Shown piece after piece: positions 16,088-23,529 of a DNA stretch of 46,351 bases. Position numbers and translations under genes: made by a program. Location: NCBI GenBank assembly GCA_947567625.1, contig CANONN010000027.1, positions 1-46,351 of the forward strand. Reading direction: 5' to 3'. The notes beneath the pieces are model-generated. The model worked only from the letters and a program-made list of their open reading frames with translations. It ran no database searches and was not told where the DNA came from. The DNA is from an uncultured Roseburia sp. GTDB taxonomy: Bacteria; Bacillota; Clostridia; Lachnospirales; Lachnospiraceae. The stretch's first letter is position 1; each line of letters begins with the position of its first letter.

Positions 16088-16966
16088 CTAACCTATAAGC
16101 TCCGGTATCTTTTTGGAACAGGCCACTGCCAGCGCGCCGGGACCGATATGGCACGACACACTCAGCGACAGCGGGTCCATATGAATCTCCATGCCCGGGA
16201 ATGCCGCACGCACCTCCTGCTCAAAGGCGCTGGCCGCGGCCAGGTCATAGGTATACGCCATCTGTAAATGCATATGCTCGCCCTGGGGATCGTGGAAACG
16301 GTTGACAAAATCGTCCCGCATAGCCTCAATCATGATGCTTTTGGCCTGCTTGACCGTGCGCGCCTTGGCAAATGCATCCAGCTTTTCTCCCTGTATCTGC
16401 AACACCGGCTTTAGCTTTAACAGTGTGCCAAGCGCCGCTGCTGTCGGCGTGATGCGCCCTCCCTTTTTCAGGTAATACAGGGTGTCCACCATAATATAAA
16501 TAGAAGATTCAAATTTTTCCCGCTCTAAGATTTCTTTGATCTTGACGGCATCATACCCTTTCTCTGCCAAATCCATCGCGTCGAGCACAGACTGCCGCTG
16601 GGTGACGGAGATACGCTGGTTGTTCACCACCTGCACTTTCCCGTCATAATCTTCGGATAGCATCGCCGCCGTCTCATAAGAACCGCTGAGACCGGACGAC
16701 ATGGGAATGTGTACAATCTGATCGTAGGATTCTAACAACTCCTCCCAGGTATCGGTCACGCTCCCCACAGACGGCATGGATGTTGAAATATTGGCGCTGT
16801 TGCCCTTTAACATCTCATAAAACTGCTCCTGCGTAAAATTAATATCTTCATAGTACGTCTCGTCCCCCACAAAAAATGGCATAGGCAAAACGGTAATGCC
16901 CAGCTCTTTGGCCTGCGATTGGGTAATCGCACTGTTGCTGTCGGTAACAACCGCCACTTTACACAT
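16088..16966 (-). CDS. DegV family fatty-acid-binding protein
   Basis: A 292-residue protein starting MCKVAVVTDSNSAITQSQA, with the DegV signatures STSMPSVGSVTDTWEELL, IPMSSGLSGSYETA and LYYLKKGGRITPTAAALG. DegV proteins bind fatty acids and, in Firmicutes, serve as the FakB partner of the fatty-acid kinase FakA; no fakA is in the window. The ATG at 16966 is chosen because AGGAGG lies nine bases upstream. It overlaps the Nudix stop codon by eight bases, implying coupled translation. Confidence 0.9.
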   Translation of the reverse strand: MCKVAVVTDSNSAITQSQAKELGITVLPMPFFVGDETYYEDINFTQEQFYEMLKGNSANISTSMPSVGSVTDTWEELLESYDQIVHIPMSSGLSGSYETAAMLSEDYDGKVQVVNNQRISVTQRQSVLDAMDLAEKGYDAVKIKEILEREKFESSIYIMVDTLYYLKKGGRITPTAAALGTLLKLKPVLQIQGEKLDAFAKARTVKQAKSIMIEAMRDDFVNRFHDPQGEHMHLQMAYTYDLAAASAFEQEVRAAFPGMEIHMDPLSLSVSCHIGPGALAVACSKKIPELIG

Positions 16967-17528
16967 CACTATTTTCCTCCTGATCTGTCTTGTCCGTTTG
17001 TCGGGCCCTGCCTGTTTCCTCACTCGGCAGCACTACTTTATGATCTGCAATCATCTGTATAAAAATAGTATCCCGCTTAATCCAAGGCATATGAAAAAAA
17101 TTTTGATTTACCTGGACAATCTCCTCTGGCCTGGCCCATTCCAAATGATATCCGCGCTGTTTTTCACTCTCGGTCAAAGTCAGCGCATCCTGTCCGTCTT
17201 CTACCCTGCAAAAATAAAACAGCGAATGACAGATATATTTTTTGTGATTCACGAACAAATCCCTTCGCTTTTCCGTAATCTCCCCAAGCTCTGCGGCAGA
17301 GGACGGTATCACGCGAAGTCCTGTCTCCTCGTGAATCTCCCGAACCAGTGTCTGAATAAAATCCTCCCCGTCTTCCGGCCCGCCGCCCGGCAGTTTATAC
17401 TCGCCTTCGCTGCTGCGCTGCATCGCCAGACATCCGTCACGCATCACGATTCCCCGGACCGAATACTTCTCAAATACTTCTGTGGTGTCCTGGTAATCTC
17501 CGGCATCAATGGTAGCAAGAATCCTCAT
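16959..17528 (-). CDS. Nudix hydrolase
   Basis: A 189-residue protein with an exact Nudix box G-x5-E-x7-REIHEETGL at about residues 50-72. The box is preceded by SVRGIVMRDGCLAMQRSSEGEYKLPGGG, typical of pyrophosphohydrolases acting on NDP-linked or oxidised nucleotides; the substrate is unknown. The ATG at 17528 has GGAGG six bases upstream, better than the extended frame to 17564. The C-terminal 20 residues are polar (EETGRARQTDKTDQEEN) and overlap the ribosome binding site and start of the DegV gene. Confidence 0.9.
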   Translation of the reverse strand: MRILATIDAGDYQDTTEVFEKYSVRGIVMRDGCLAMQRSSEGEYKLPGGGPEDGEDFIQTLVREIHEETGLRVIPSSAAELGEITEKRRDLFVNHKKYICHSLFYFCRVEDGQDALTLTESEKQRGYHLEWARPEEIVQVNQNFFHMPWIKRDTIFIQMIADHKVVLPSEETGRARQTDKTDQEENSDV

Positions 17529-17652
17529 AAGTATCCTCCATAGGTCTGTCTCATCGTAAAACACTACTCACCAAGTATGTATTATAGCATGAGTTCCTTT
17601 GAATGACAACGGCGTTTTTCTTAAAATTAATACATGGGGCGACCGCCAAAAC

Positions 17653-17678
17653 TTTACAGTTGACTTGACACATGTAAA
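17653..17678. promoter_or_regulatory. Probable NiaR operator of the nad operon
   Basis: An imperfect dyad with outer arms TTTACA (17653-17658) and TGTAAA (17673-17678), containing TGACTTGACACATGT, which resembles the TGTCTTGACA-type NiaR sites I recall from Firmicutes. It covers the -35 box, so a bound repressor would block initiation. The niaR gene is the last gene of the same operon. The dyad is read directly; the identity of the regulator is inferred. Confidence 0.65.
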
Positions 17679-17693
17679 ACTTCTGGCTATAAT
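17665..17693 (+). promoter_or_regulatory. Promoter of the nadABC-niaR operon
   Basis: Consensus TTGACA at 17665-17670 and TATAAT at 17688-17693, spacer exactly 17 bp, one of the best promoters in the window. A strong promoter under a repressor fits NAD-responsive control. Confidence 0.85.
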
Positions 17694-17736
17694 GTAGTTC
17701 ACATGACAATAAGCTCAAGAGATGAGGAAAGGAAGA

Positions 17737-18657
17737 TTGAATACTAAAACGAATACGATGAAAAATCAGATCAATCAGTTAAAACGGGCGAAAAACGCGG
17801 TAATTCTCGCCCACTATTACACCCCCGACGAGATTCAAAACATTGCTGACTATGTCGGCGATTCTTTTTATCTCGCCAAAATTGCCAAACAAAGCACAGC
17901 AGATCTTATCGTTTTCTGCGGTGTTTCGTTCATGGGGGAGAGCGCCAAGATTCTAAATCCCGACAAAAAAGTCCTCATGCCGGACCTGTCCGCAGACTGT
18001 GCGATGGCACATATGGTAAAGCCGGGCGCCATCGAAGCAATGCGCGAAAAATATCCCGATCTCGCCGTCGTCTGCTATATCAATTCCACGGCGGAGCTCA
18101 AATGCCTAAGCGATGTCTGCGTCACATCTTCCAACGCGGTAACGATTGCCAAAGCGCTCCCCAACCAAAACATTTTCTTCGTGCCCGACCGCAATCTCGG
18201 CAGCTATGTTGCCAGACAGGTCCCCGAAAAAAATATTATTCTAAACGACGGCTATTGCCCGATTCACGCTGCGCTCTCGGCAGATCAGGTACATATGGAA
18301 AAAGACAGGCACAAAGACGCCCTCATCCTCTCGCACCCCGAATGTGAAGCGGATGTCCTTTCCCAGTCCGACTATATCGGCAGTACGGCGGAGATGATTG
18401 CATTTGTCAAAAACAGCCCAAGCCAAGCGTTTATCGTATGCACCGAGGAAGGAATCGCATACCAGCTGATGGCAGACAACCCCGGCAAACGGTTTTATTT
18501 CCCCCAGCCCCGCCCCTGCTGTGCGGATATGAAGCAGAATACGCTCTCCGGCGTGTTATCCGTGCTCGAGAAAGAGGACCTGGCAGTAGAACTAAATGAG
18601 GAGGTGCGCCGCAGGGCATTGCTCCCGCTCGAGAGAATGTTGCAGCTCGCAAAATAA
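17737..18657 (+). CDS. nadA: Quinolinate synthase A
   Basis: A [4Fe-4S] enzyme that condenses iminoaspartate with dihydroxyacetone phosphate to quinolinate. Recognisable segments are VILAHYYTPDEIQNIADYVGDS, FCGVSFMGESAKIL (first cluster Cys), MPDLSADCAMAHM, INSTAELKCLSDVCVTSSNAV and PRPCCADMKQNTL (last cluster Cys). The TTG at 17737 fits the GAGGA site eight bases upstream. ATG at 17722 (weak site) and ATG at 17758 (no site) are alternatives; the conserved part starts at the last of these. First gene of the de novo NAD operon. Confidence 0.95.
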   Translation: MNTKTNTMKNQINQLKRAKNAVILAHYYTPDEIQNIADYVGDSFYLAKIAKQSTADLIVFCGVSFMGESAKILNPDKKVLMPDLSADCAMAHMVKPGAIEAMREKYPDLAVVCYINSTAELKCLSDVCVTSSNAVTIAKALPNQNIFFVPDRNLGSYVARQVPEKNIILNDGYCPIHAALSADQVHMEKDRHKDALILSHPECEADVLSQSDYIGSTAEMIAFVKNSPSQAFIVCTEEGIAYQLMADNPGKRFYFPQPRPCCADMKQNTLSGVLSVLEKEDLAVELNEEVRRRALLPLERMLQLAK

Positions 18658-18661
18658 TACT

Positions 18662-19963
18662 ATGAAAACTGATATTTTAATTGTCGGCAGCGGCGTCGCC
18701 GGTCTATACTGTGCGCTGAACCTGCCGGAAGATAAAAACATTTTAGTGGTGACAAAAAGCGAGGCGACAAAAAGCGATTCCTATCTGGCCCAGGGCGGTA
18801 TCTGCGTTCTGCGCGAAGACGCGGATTACGACGCTTTTTTCGGGGACACCATGCGCGCCGGGCACTACGAAAATAACCCAGACTCGGTTGCGCTCATGAT
18901 TCGCTCCTCACGCGACGTTATAGGAGATCTCGTCTCCTGCGGCGTCCGTTTTGAAAAAAACGGTGGCGAATATGCGTATACCCGCGAGGGCGCGCACTCG
19001 AAACCACGCATCCTGTTTCACGATGATGAGACGGGAAAGGAAATCACCTCCCATCTGCTGGATGAGGTGCGCAGGCGCAAAAACATCCAACTGCTGGAGC
19101 ATGTTACGATGGTGGACTTAATCTGCGATGATCAGCTCTGCGCCGGCATTATCGGCCACGATATTTCCGGCAAATACATGCGCATAAGAGCCGATTATAC
19201 GGTCCTTGCGACCGGGGGGATCGGCGGTCTCTTTGTGCACTCGACCAACTACCCGCATCTCACCGGGGACGCACTGGCGCTTGCCCTCCAATATAACATC
19301 AAGCTCGAGCACATAGACTACATACAAATCCATCCCACCACACTCTACACGGAAAAACCCGGCAGGGCCTTTCTCATTTCCGAGTCGGTGCGCGGCGAGG
19401 GCGCTATTCTTCTCAATTCCAAGGGCGAGCGGTTCGTCAATGAGCTGCTGCCCAGAGATGTCGTGACCGAAGCCATTTTTGCGGAACTCAAAAAAGATCA
19501 TGCCAAACATGTATGGCTGTCTCTCGCTCCAATTGCAGAGGATAAAATTAAGTCGCATTTTCCGCATATCTATGAGCACTGCCTGCGGGAAGGATATGAC
19601 GTCACGAGGGAAAATATCCCGGTCGTTCCGTCTCAGCACTATTTCATGGGCGGCATCGCTGTCGACCGCAACAGTAAAACCTCAATGGAACATCTCTATG
19701 CGGCAGGCGAAACCGCCTGCAACGGCGTACACGGACGCAACCGTCTCGCGAGCAATTCGCTGCTTGAGAGTCTTGTCTTTGCCAAGCGCGCCGCTCATGA
19801 CATAGCCAGCCATTATGAAAAGATCATAGACTTTTGCGAGCCGCAGATCGACGTCACACGGTATGCCGACTGCCAGCGCTTATATAAAGAATCCGTTTTA
19901 CGGGCAATCGAAAAGGAGAAAAAGAGCCATGAACACAATCACCATGCAGATGAACGCAGATAA
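18662..19963 (+). CDS. nadB: L-aspartate oxidase
   Basis: Flavoenzyme that oxidises L-aspartate to iminoaspartate for NadA. The N-terminal FAD motif DILIVGSGVAGLYCALNL, YLAQGGICVL, the active-site region QIHPTTLY and RDVVTEAI, and the C-terminal FAD contact GVHGRNRLASNSLLESLVFAKRAA are present. At 433 residues it is about 100 shorter than E. coli NadB because the C-terminal helical domain is almost absent. It starts four bases after the nadA stop with no clear ribosome binding site, so coupling is likely. The last residues are His-rich (SHEHNHHADE). Confidence 0.93.
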   Translation: MKTDILIVGSGVAGLYCALNLPEDKNILVVTKSEATKSDSYLAQGGICVLREDADYDAFFGDTMRAGHYENNPDSVALMIRSSRDVIGDLVSCGVRFEKNGGEYAYTREGAHSKPRILFHDDETGKEITSHLLDEVRRRKNIQLLEHVTMVDLICDDQLCAGIIGHDISGKYMRIRADYTVLATGGIGGLFVHSTNYPHLTGDALALALQYNIKLEHIDYIQIHPTTLYTEKPGRAFLISESVRGEGAILLNSKGERFVNELLPRDVVTEAIFAELKKDHAKHVWLSLAPIAEDKIKSHFPHIYEHCLREGYDVTRENIPVVPSQHYFMGGIAVDRNSKTSMEHLYAAGETACNGVHGRNRLASNSLLESLVFAKRAAHDIASHYEKIIDFCEPQIDVTRYADCQRLYKESVLRAIEKEKKSHEHNHHADERR

Positions 19964-20780
19964 ATTGATACGGAGCGCCTTACAGGAGGATATCACCAGC
20001 GAAGATATCACGACAAATTCTGTGATGCCGCACTTTTTGCTTGGAGAGGTCGAACTGATCTGCAAAGGGGACGGCGTAATCGCAGGTCTCGCTGTATTTG
20101 AGCGGGTATTTACCCTGTTGGATGAAAACACCAAGTTTACATTTCACTGCCAGGACGGCGACAATGTCAAGAAAGGGGAGCTCATCGGCACACTCCGCGG
20201 CGATATCCGCGTCCTGCTCTCCGGGGAGCGCACCGCACTCAATTTTTTGCAGAGAATGAGCGGTATCGCCACGTACACCCGCACGATCGCAGATCTGTTA
20301 AAAGACAGCCAAACAAAGCTTCTCGACACCAGAAAAACAACGCCAAATATGCGCATTTTTGAAAAATATGCCGTCAAAGTGGGCGGCGGCTTTAACCACA
20401 GATACAATCTAAGCGACGGTATTCTTCTCAAAGACAACCACATAGGCGCCGCGGGCGGCGTCAAAAAAGCCGTACAGATGGCCCGAGATTACGCACCCTT
20501 TGTCCGCAAGATCGAGGTGGAGGTGGAAAATCTTTCCATGTTAAAAGAAGCGCTCGAAGCCGGCGCCGATATCATCATGCTCGACAATATGAGCGTCGAG
20601 GACATGAAAGAGGCAGTGAGGCTGACTGCCGGCAAAGCGAAGACCGAGTGCAGCGGCAATGTCACAAAAGAAAACATTGCAAAACTCCTGGACATTGGGG
20701 TAGACTATATCTCAAGCGGAGCGCTCACCCACTCCGCACCGATCTTAGATCTCTCAATGAAAAATCTACACGCTGTGTAA
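19929..20780 (+). CDS. nadC: Nicotinate-nucleotide pyrophosphorylase (quinolinate phosphoribosyltransferase)
   Basis: Decarboxylates quinolinate and joins it to PRPP to give nicotinate mononucleotide. ALQEDITSEDITT, SGERTALNFLQRMSGIAT, LDTRKTTPNMRIFEKYAVKVGGG, HRYNLSDGILLKDNH and IMLDNMS are all family blocks. The ATG at 19929 has AAGGAG about ten bases upstream and lies 35 bp inside the end of nadB. 283 residues is the normal length. Confidence 0.95.
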   Translation: MNTITMQMNADKLIRSALQEDITSEDITTNSVMPHFLLGEVELICKGDGVIAGLAVFERVFTLLDENTKFTFHCQDGDNVKKGELIGTLRGDIRVLLSGERTALNFLQRMSGIATYTRTIADLLKDSQTKLLDTRKTTPNMRIFEKYAVKVGGGFNHRYNLSDGILLKDNHIGAAGGVKKAVQMARDYAPFVRKIEVEVENLSMLKEALEAGADIIMLDNMSVEDMKEAVRLTAGKAKTECSGNVTKENIAKLLDIGVDYISSGALTHSAPILDLSMKNLHAV

Positions 20781-20791
20781 GGGAGGAATTC

Positions 20792-21304
20792 ATGAAGGCA
20801 GATGATAGAAGAAAACAAATCGTTCGTCTTCTCATGTCAGAAAATAAACCCGCATCGGGACAGGCGCTTGCCAACCGCTTCGGCGTATCCAGGCAGATCA
20901 TCGTGCAGGATATCTCCGTCCTAAAAGCCGCCGGATTTGAGATTTTCTCGACGCACCGCGGCTATGTTCTCCACCAGACGCCGCTCGCCGAACGCGTGTT
21001 TAAGCTCTACCACACCACAGAGCAGACCGAAGATGAGCTCAATCTGATCGTAGATCTCGGCGGCACGGTTGTCGATGTTTTCGTCTGGCATAAGGTATAC
21101 GGCAGGGTCGCGGCAAAACTGAACATTTTCTCAAAACTTCAGGTAACGCAGTTTATCGAGGGCGTCCGCAGCGGTAAATCTACGGAGCTGATGAATATTA
21201 CCGGCGGTTATCACTACCACACCGTCCAGGCCGAATCGGAGGCAGTCTTAGATCAGATCGAACACGCGCTCATAGCCAGACATTACATCGCGCCGGAGTT
21301 GTGA
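20792..21304 (+). CDS. niaR: NiaR, nicotinate-responsive transcriptional repressor (3H domain)
   Basis: A 170-residue regulator: an HTH_11-type winged helix (RRKQIVRLLMSENKPASGQALANRFGVSRQIIVQDISVLKAAG) followed by the 3H ligand-binding domain with its histidines in LYHTTEQT, FVWHKVYG and GGYHYHTVQAE. NiaR uses nicotinic acid as co-repressor and shuts off NAD synthesis and niacin uptake genes. GGGAGG lies five bases before the ATG, 11 bp after nadC. As last gene of the operon it would repress itself through the operator at 17653-17678. Confidence 0.92.
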   Translation: MKADDRRKQIVRLLMSENKPASGQALANRFGVSRQIIVQDISVLKAAGFEIFSTHRGYVLHQTPLAERVFKLYHTTEQTEDELNLIVDLGGTVVDVFVWHKVYGRVAAKLNIFSKLQVTQFIEGVRSGKSTELMNITGGYHYHTVQAESEAVLDQIEHALIARHYIAPEL

Positions 21305-21326
21305 AAGACAGCGGCGGTCATAGAAC

Positions 21327-21355
21327 TTGCATCTTTTTGCCATATATGCTATAAT
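21327..21355 (+). promoter_or_regulatory. Promoter-like sequence of a candidate small RNA
   Basis: TTGCAT at 21327-21332 and TATAAT at 21350-21355, spacer 17 bp, directly downstream of niaR. No open reading frame with a ribosome binding site follows before 21626. Confidence 0.55.
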
Positions 21356-21361
21356 AGCCGC

Positions 21362-21494
21362 ATAATTACATATCAATCGGCGGCCAGTCCGTATACTGGC
21401 AATTGATGCGTCTACTTTTGCAAAATACCCTCTGCCTGTATGGCAGAGGGTATTTTGCATGTTAGCCTGCGTCAATGCGCACGATTGATTTTTT
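21362..21494 (+). ncRNA. Candidate structured small RNA or structured leader
   Basis: Downstream of a promoter-like sequence stand two strong hairpins. One at 21372-21407 has ATCAAT/ATTGAT and GCCAGT/ACTGGC arms with an asymmetric internal loop. The other at 21419-21459 has an 18-bp perfect stem with a TGTAT loop. A weak TCAAT/ATTGA hairpin at 21474-21490 is followed by a T tract ending at about 21495. No coding sequence is apparent. The second hairpin might instead be the terminator of the nad operon, although no T tract follows it directly. The 321-bp gap between niaR and the ATPase gene holds nothing else I can identify. Confidence 0.4.
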
Positions 21495-21513
21495 TATCCA
21501 GAATGTATATAAT
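21485..21513 (+). promoter_or_regulatory. Promoter of the ATPase-TOPRIM gene pair
   Basis: TTGATT at 21485-21490 and TATAAT at 21508-21513, spacer 17 bp, followed by an AT-rich leader of about 105 bases. Confidence 0.6.
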
Positions 21514-21625
21514 ACAATTATAATCAAAAAAATACATTTTGTAATATTCTTATAAAAATTTTCATAATTTAATAAGGAGCAACGATTGAAAATTATACTT
21601 TTCAATTTGCAGAAATGAGGAAAAC

Positions 21626-22960
21626 ATGAATAATATGTTCTATTTGTTAAATTTGAGCGTCGCCGGAATCAAGAACCTGAAAGAAGAAGTCCGTCTCGAT
21701 TTTTATAAGAAAACGGTCAATAAAAATTTCAATCCAAATAAGTACAGAATCAAAGCCATATACGGGGAAAATGGTTCCGGGAAATCCGCGATTATTACAG
21801 CGGTAAAGATTTTTCAGGATTTGATCACCTATGACAATTATCTCAATGAGTCCAAAACACAAGTATTCCTGGACGAAATTATAAACAAATCAACAAAAAC
21901 CTTTCAATTTCAATGCGAGTTTCTCGTCGATTTGAATGTCTCTCGTATCGTTTACAATTATACGATTGTGATAGGCAAAAATGATAATGGACTATATGCC
22001 ATCCAATACGAGCTGTTAAAAACCAAAAACGGAAATTATGCCAACCATAAATACGAAACCGTATTTGAATGTAAAAATGGTGAATTATTGCAAGCCAGAT
22101 GCAGCGAGCATGAATGGAACGTTCTGGAGAAAAAGTCCATTAATCTCTTATCGGCCCACTCTTTGATTTATATATACATTACAAATACGAAAAAATATGC
22201 CGCTTACGAGGATGAACAAGACAAAGCATTATTTATGAATATCTTACTTTGCGCCATGCTGACAATCACCATTCGCGTATATCTTGCAGAAGAAGATCAA
22301 CATGAAATATACTTTCTGGAAAAACGCTTAAAAGAAAATAACTTAAATAACCAGGCATTACAGGAAGGAATCTGGAGCTATGAAGAATTTACCAATGTAT
22401 TTGCCAGCGTCAACGAAAGAAAAGTAAAAAAAACAGAGTTTGATAATTACAAACACAAAATAGAACAATTAACTCAATTCATAAAAATTTTTAAGCCAGA
22501 CTTAGTTTCCATAGATATTGATACGAAAGAAAACGGGGAGCAATATGAATGTGACTTAAATCTAAATTATGGAGCTTACAGAATAAACAAAGAGTTTGAA
22601 AGTACCGGCATCAAGAAATTAATCCGTCTGTTTGATTGTTTTACGGCCGCGAGCAAAATGGGCATCGTGTTTGTTGACGAGATGGATTCCAACCTAAATG
22701 ATGTTTACTTATGCAAATTAATCGAATATTTCATGTACTATGGAACGGGACAGCTATGCTTTACCACACACAATTTAGACCCCATGACGATACTAAAAGA
22801 AAATAAAAATTCCATCGATTTTTTATCAAGCGATCATCACCTAGTCCCTTGGACATCCAGAGGAAATGCCTCGCCGGAGCATTGCTATAAAAATGGAATG
22901 ATAGAAGATTCACCGTTTAACATTGATGCCACTGATTTTGTGGGAATTTTAGGGGAGTAA
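21626..22960 (+). CDS. AAA/ABC-type ATPase of a possible two-gene defence system
   Basis: A 444-residue ATPase of the AAA_15/AAA_21 (OLD- and AbiL-like) kind. Walker A is YGENGSGKS (46-54). An ABC-like signature STGIKKL is at about 322-328, Walker B is GIVFVDEMDSN (346-356), and a switch His sits in FTTHNLD (382). The middle, about 90-320, is variable. Base composition is clearly more AT-rich than the flanking nad and recombinase genes, indicating acquisition. The second gene starts 4 bp after this stop with its ribosome binding site inside the last codons. Such ATPases pair with TOPRIM nucleases in AbiL, RloAB-like and PARIS systems; which of these it belongs to cannot be settled by eye. Confidence 0.8.
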   Translation: MNNMFYLLNLSVAGIKNLKEEVRLDFYKKTVNKNFNPNKYRIKAIYGENGSGKSAIITAVKIFQDLITYDNYLNESKTQVFLDEIINKSTKTFQFQCEFLVDLNVSRIVYNYTIVIGKNDNGLYAIQYELLKTKNGNYANHKYETVFECKNGELLQARCSEHEWNVLEKKSINLLSAHSLIYIYITNTKKYAAYEDEQDKALFMNILLCAMLTITIRVYLAEEDQHEIYFLEKRLKENNLNNQALQEGIWSYEEFTNVFASVNERKVKKTEFDNYKHKIEQLTQFIKIFKPDLVSIDIDTKENGEQYECDLNLNYGAYRINKEFESTGIKKLIRLFDCFTAASKMGIVFVDEMDSNLNDVYLCKLIEYFMYYGTGQLCFTTHNLDPMTILKENKNSIDFLSSDHHLVPWTSRGNASPEHCYKNGMIEDSPFNIDATDFVGILGE

Positions 22961-22964
22961 AAAT

Positions 22965-23495
22965 ATGGCAATGCAAATGATACTTTGCGTAGAAACAAAC
23001 AAAAGAGCCGATACTGACAGTATCTATATTTTAGAAACAATCCGTCATTGGTATGAATTACCAAACCAAATCAAGATCAGTAAAGTATATATGAACACAA
23101 AATCAAGGTATAATTCCAAAGATGTGATAAAAGAAATACGCCAAAAATCAAAGACTTTTACTTTTGGTGAAACAAGAGTCATTTATTGTATTGACACAGA
23201 TCAATATGAAAAAAATATGGAGCATTTGAAAGAGCTTCAAACTATCCGTCAATATTGTGAGGACAATCACTATGACTTAATTTGGTTCTGTCATGATATT
23301 GAAGAAGTATTTTTAGGGCAAAAAATTTTGGATTCTCAAAAAGTAAAAGAAGCTGCAAACTTTAGAAAAAAGAAAACAATCGAAAAATGTCATTGGGAAC
23401 ATTTGTCTTGCCATGAAATGCGTGCATATTCCAGCAATATTCTAAGTATACTGGATAAGTATTTAATCAGAAAGAATGATAAGCAGAGCCAGTGA
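22965..23495 (+). CDS. RloB-like small TOPRIM-type protein, probable effector of the ATPase pair
   Basis: A 176-residue protein. ILCVETNKRADTDSIYI puts a Glu (residue 10) where TOPRIM domains have their first acidic residue. VIYCIDTDQYEKN gives the D-x-D pair (77, 79), and WFCHDIEEVFLG (107-118) resembles the conserved aromatic-acidic segment of RloB proteins. TOPRIM proteins of this kind cut RNA or DNA when released by their ATPase partner; activity here is inferred from context. GGGGAG lies seven bases before the ATG and overlaps the ATPase stop. AT-rich like its partner. No other family is suggested. Confidence 0.65.
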   Translation: MAMQMILCVETNKRADTDSIYILETIRHWYELPNQIKISKVYMNTKSRYNSKDVIKEIRQKSKTFTFGETRVIYCIDTDQYEKNMEHLKELQTIRQYCEDNHYDLIWFCHDIEEVFLGQKILDSQKVKEAANFRKKKTIEKCHWEHLSCHEMRAYSSNILSILDKYLIRKNDKQSQ

Positions 23496-23529
23496 ACGCT
23501 TGTCTGTTCTATCAGAGTTGGAGACCCCC

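Noticed and set aside
21383-21400. GCCAGTCCGTATACTGGC resembles the TCCTCCGTACTGGC next to the cotJC break, suggesting it might be the other end of an element
   Set aside because: The match is broken by a 2-bp difference in the centre, the left side is not cotJC sequence, and the bases are explained by the hairpin of the candidate RNA.
23476-23529. Extended N-terminus of the recombinase starting at 23476
   Set aside because: It overlaps the end of the TOPRIM gene and puts 18 unrelated residues before the conserved GALYIRVS start; GGAG precedes the ATG at 23530.
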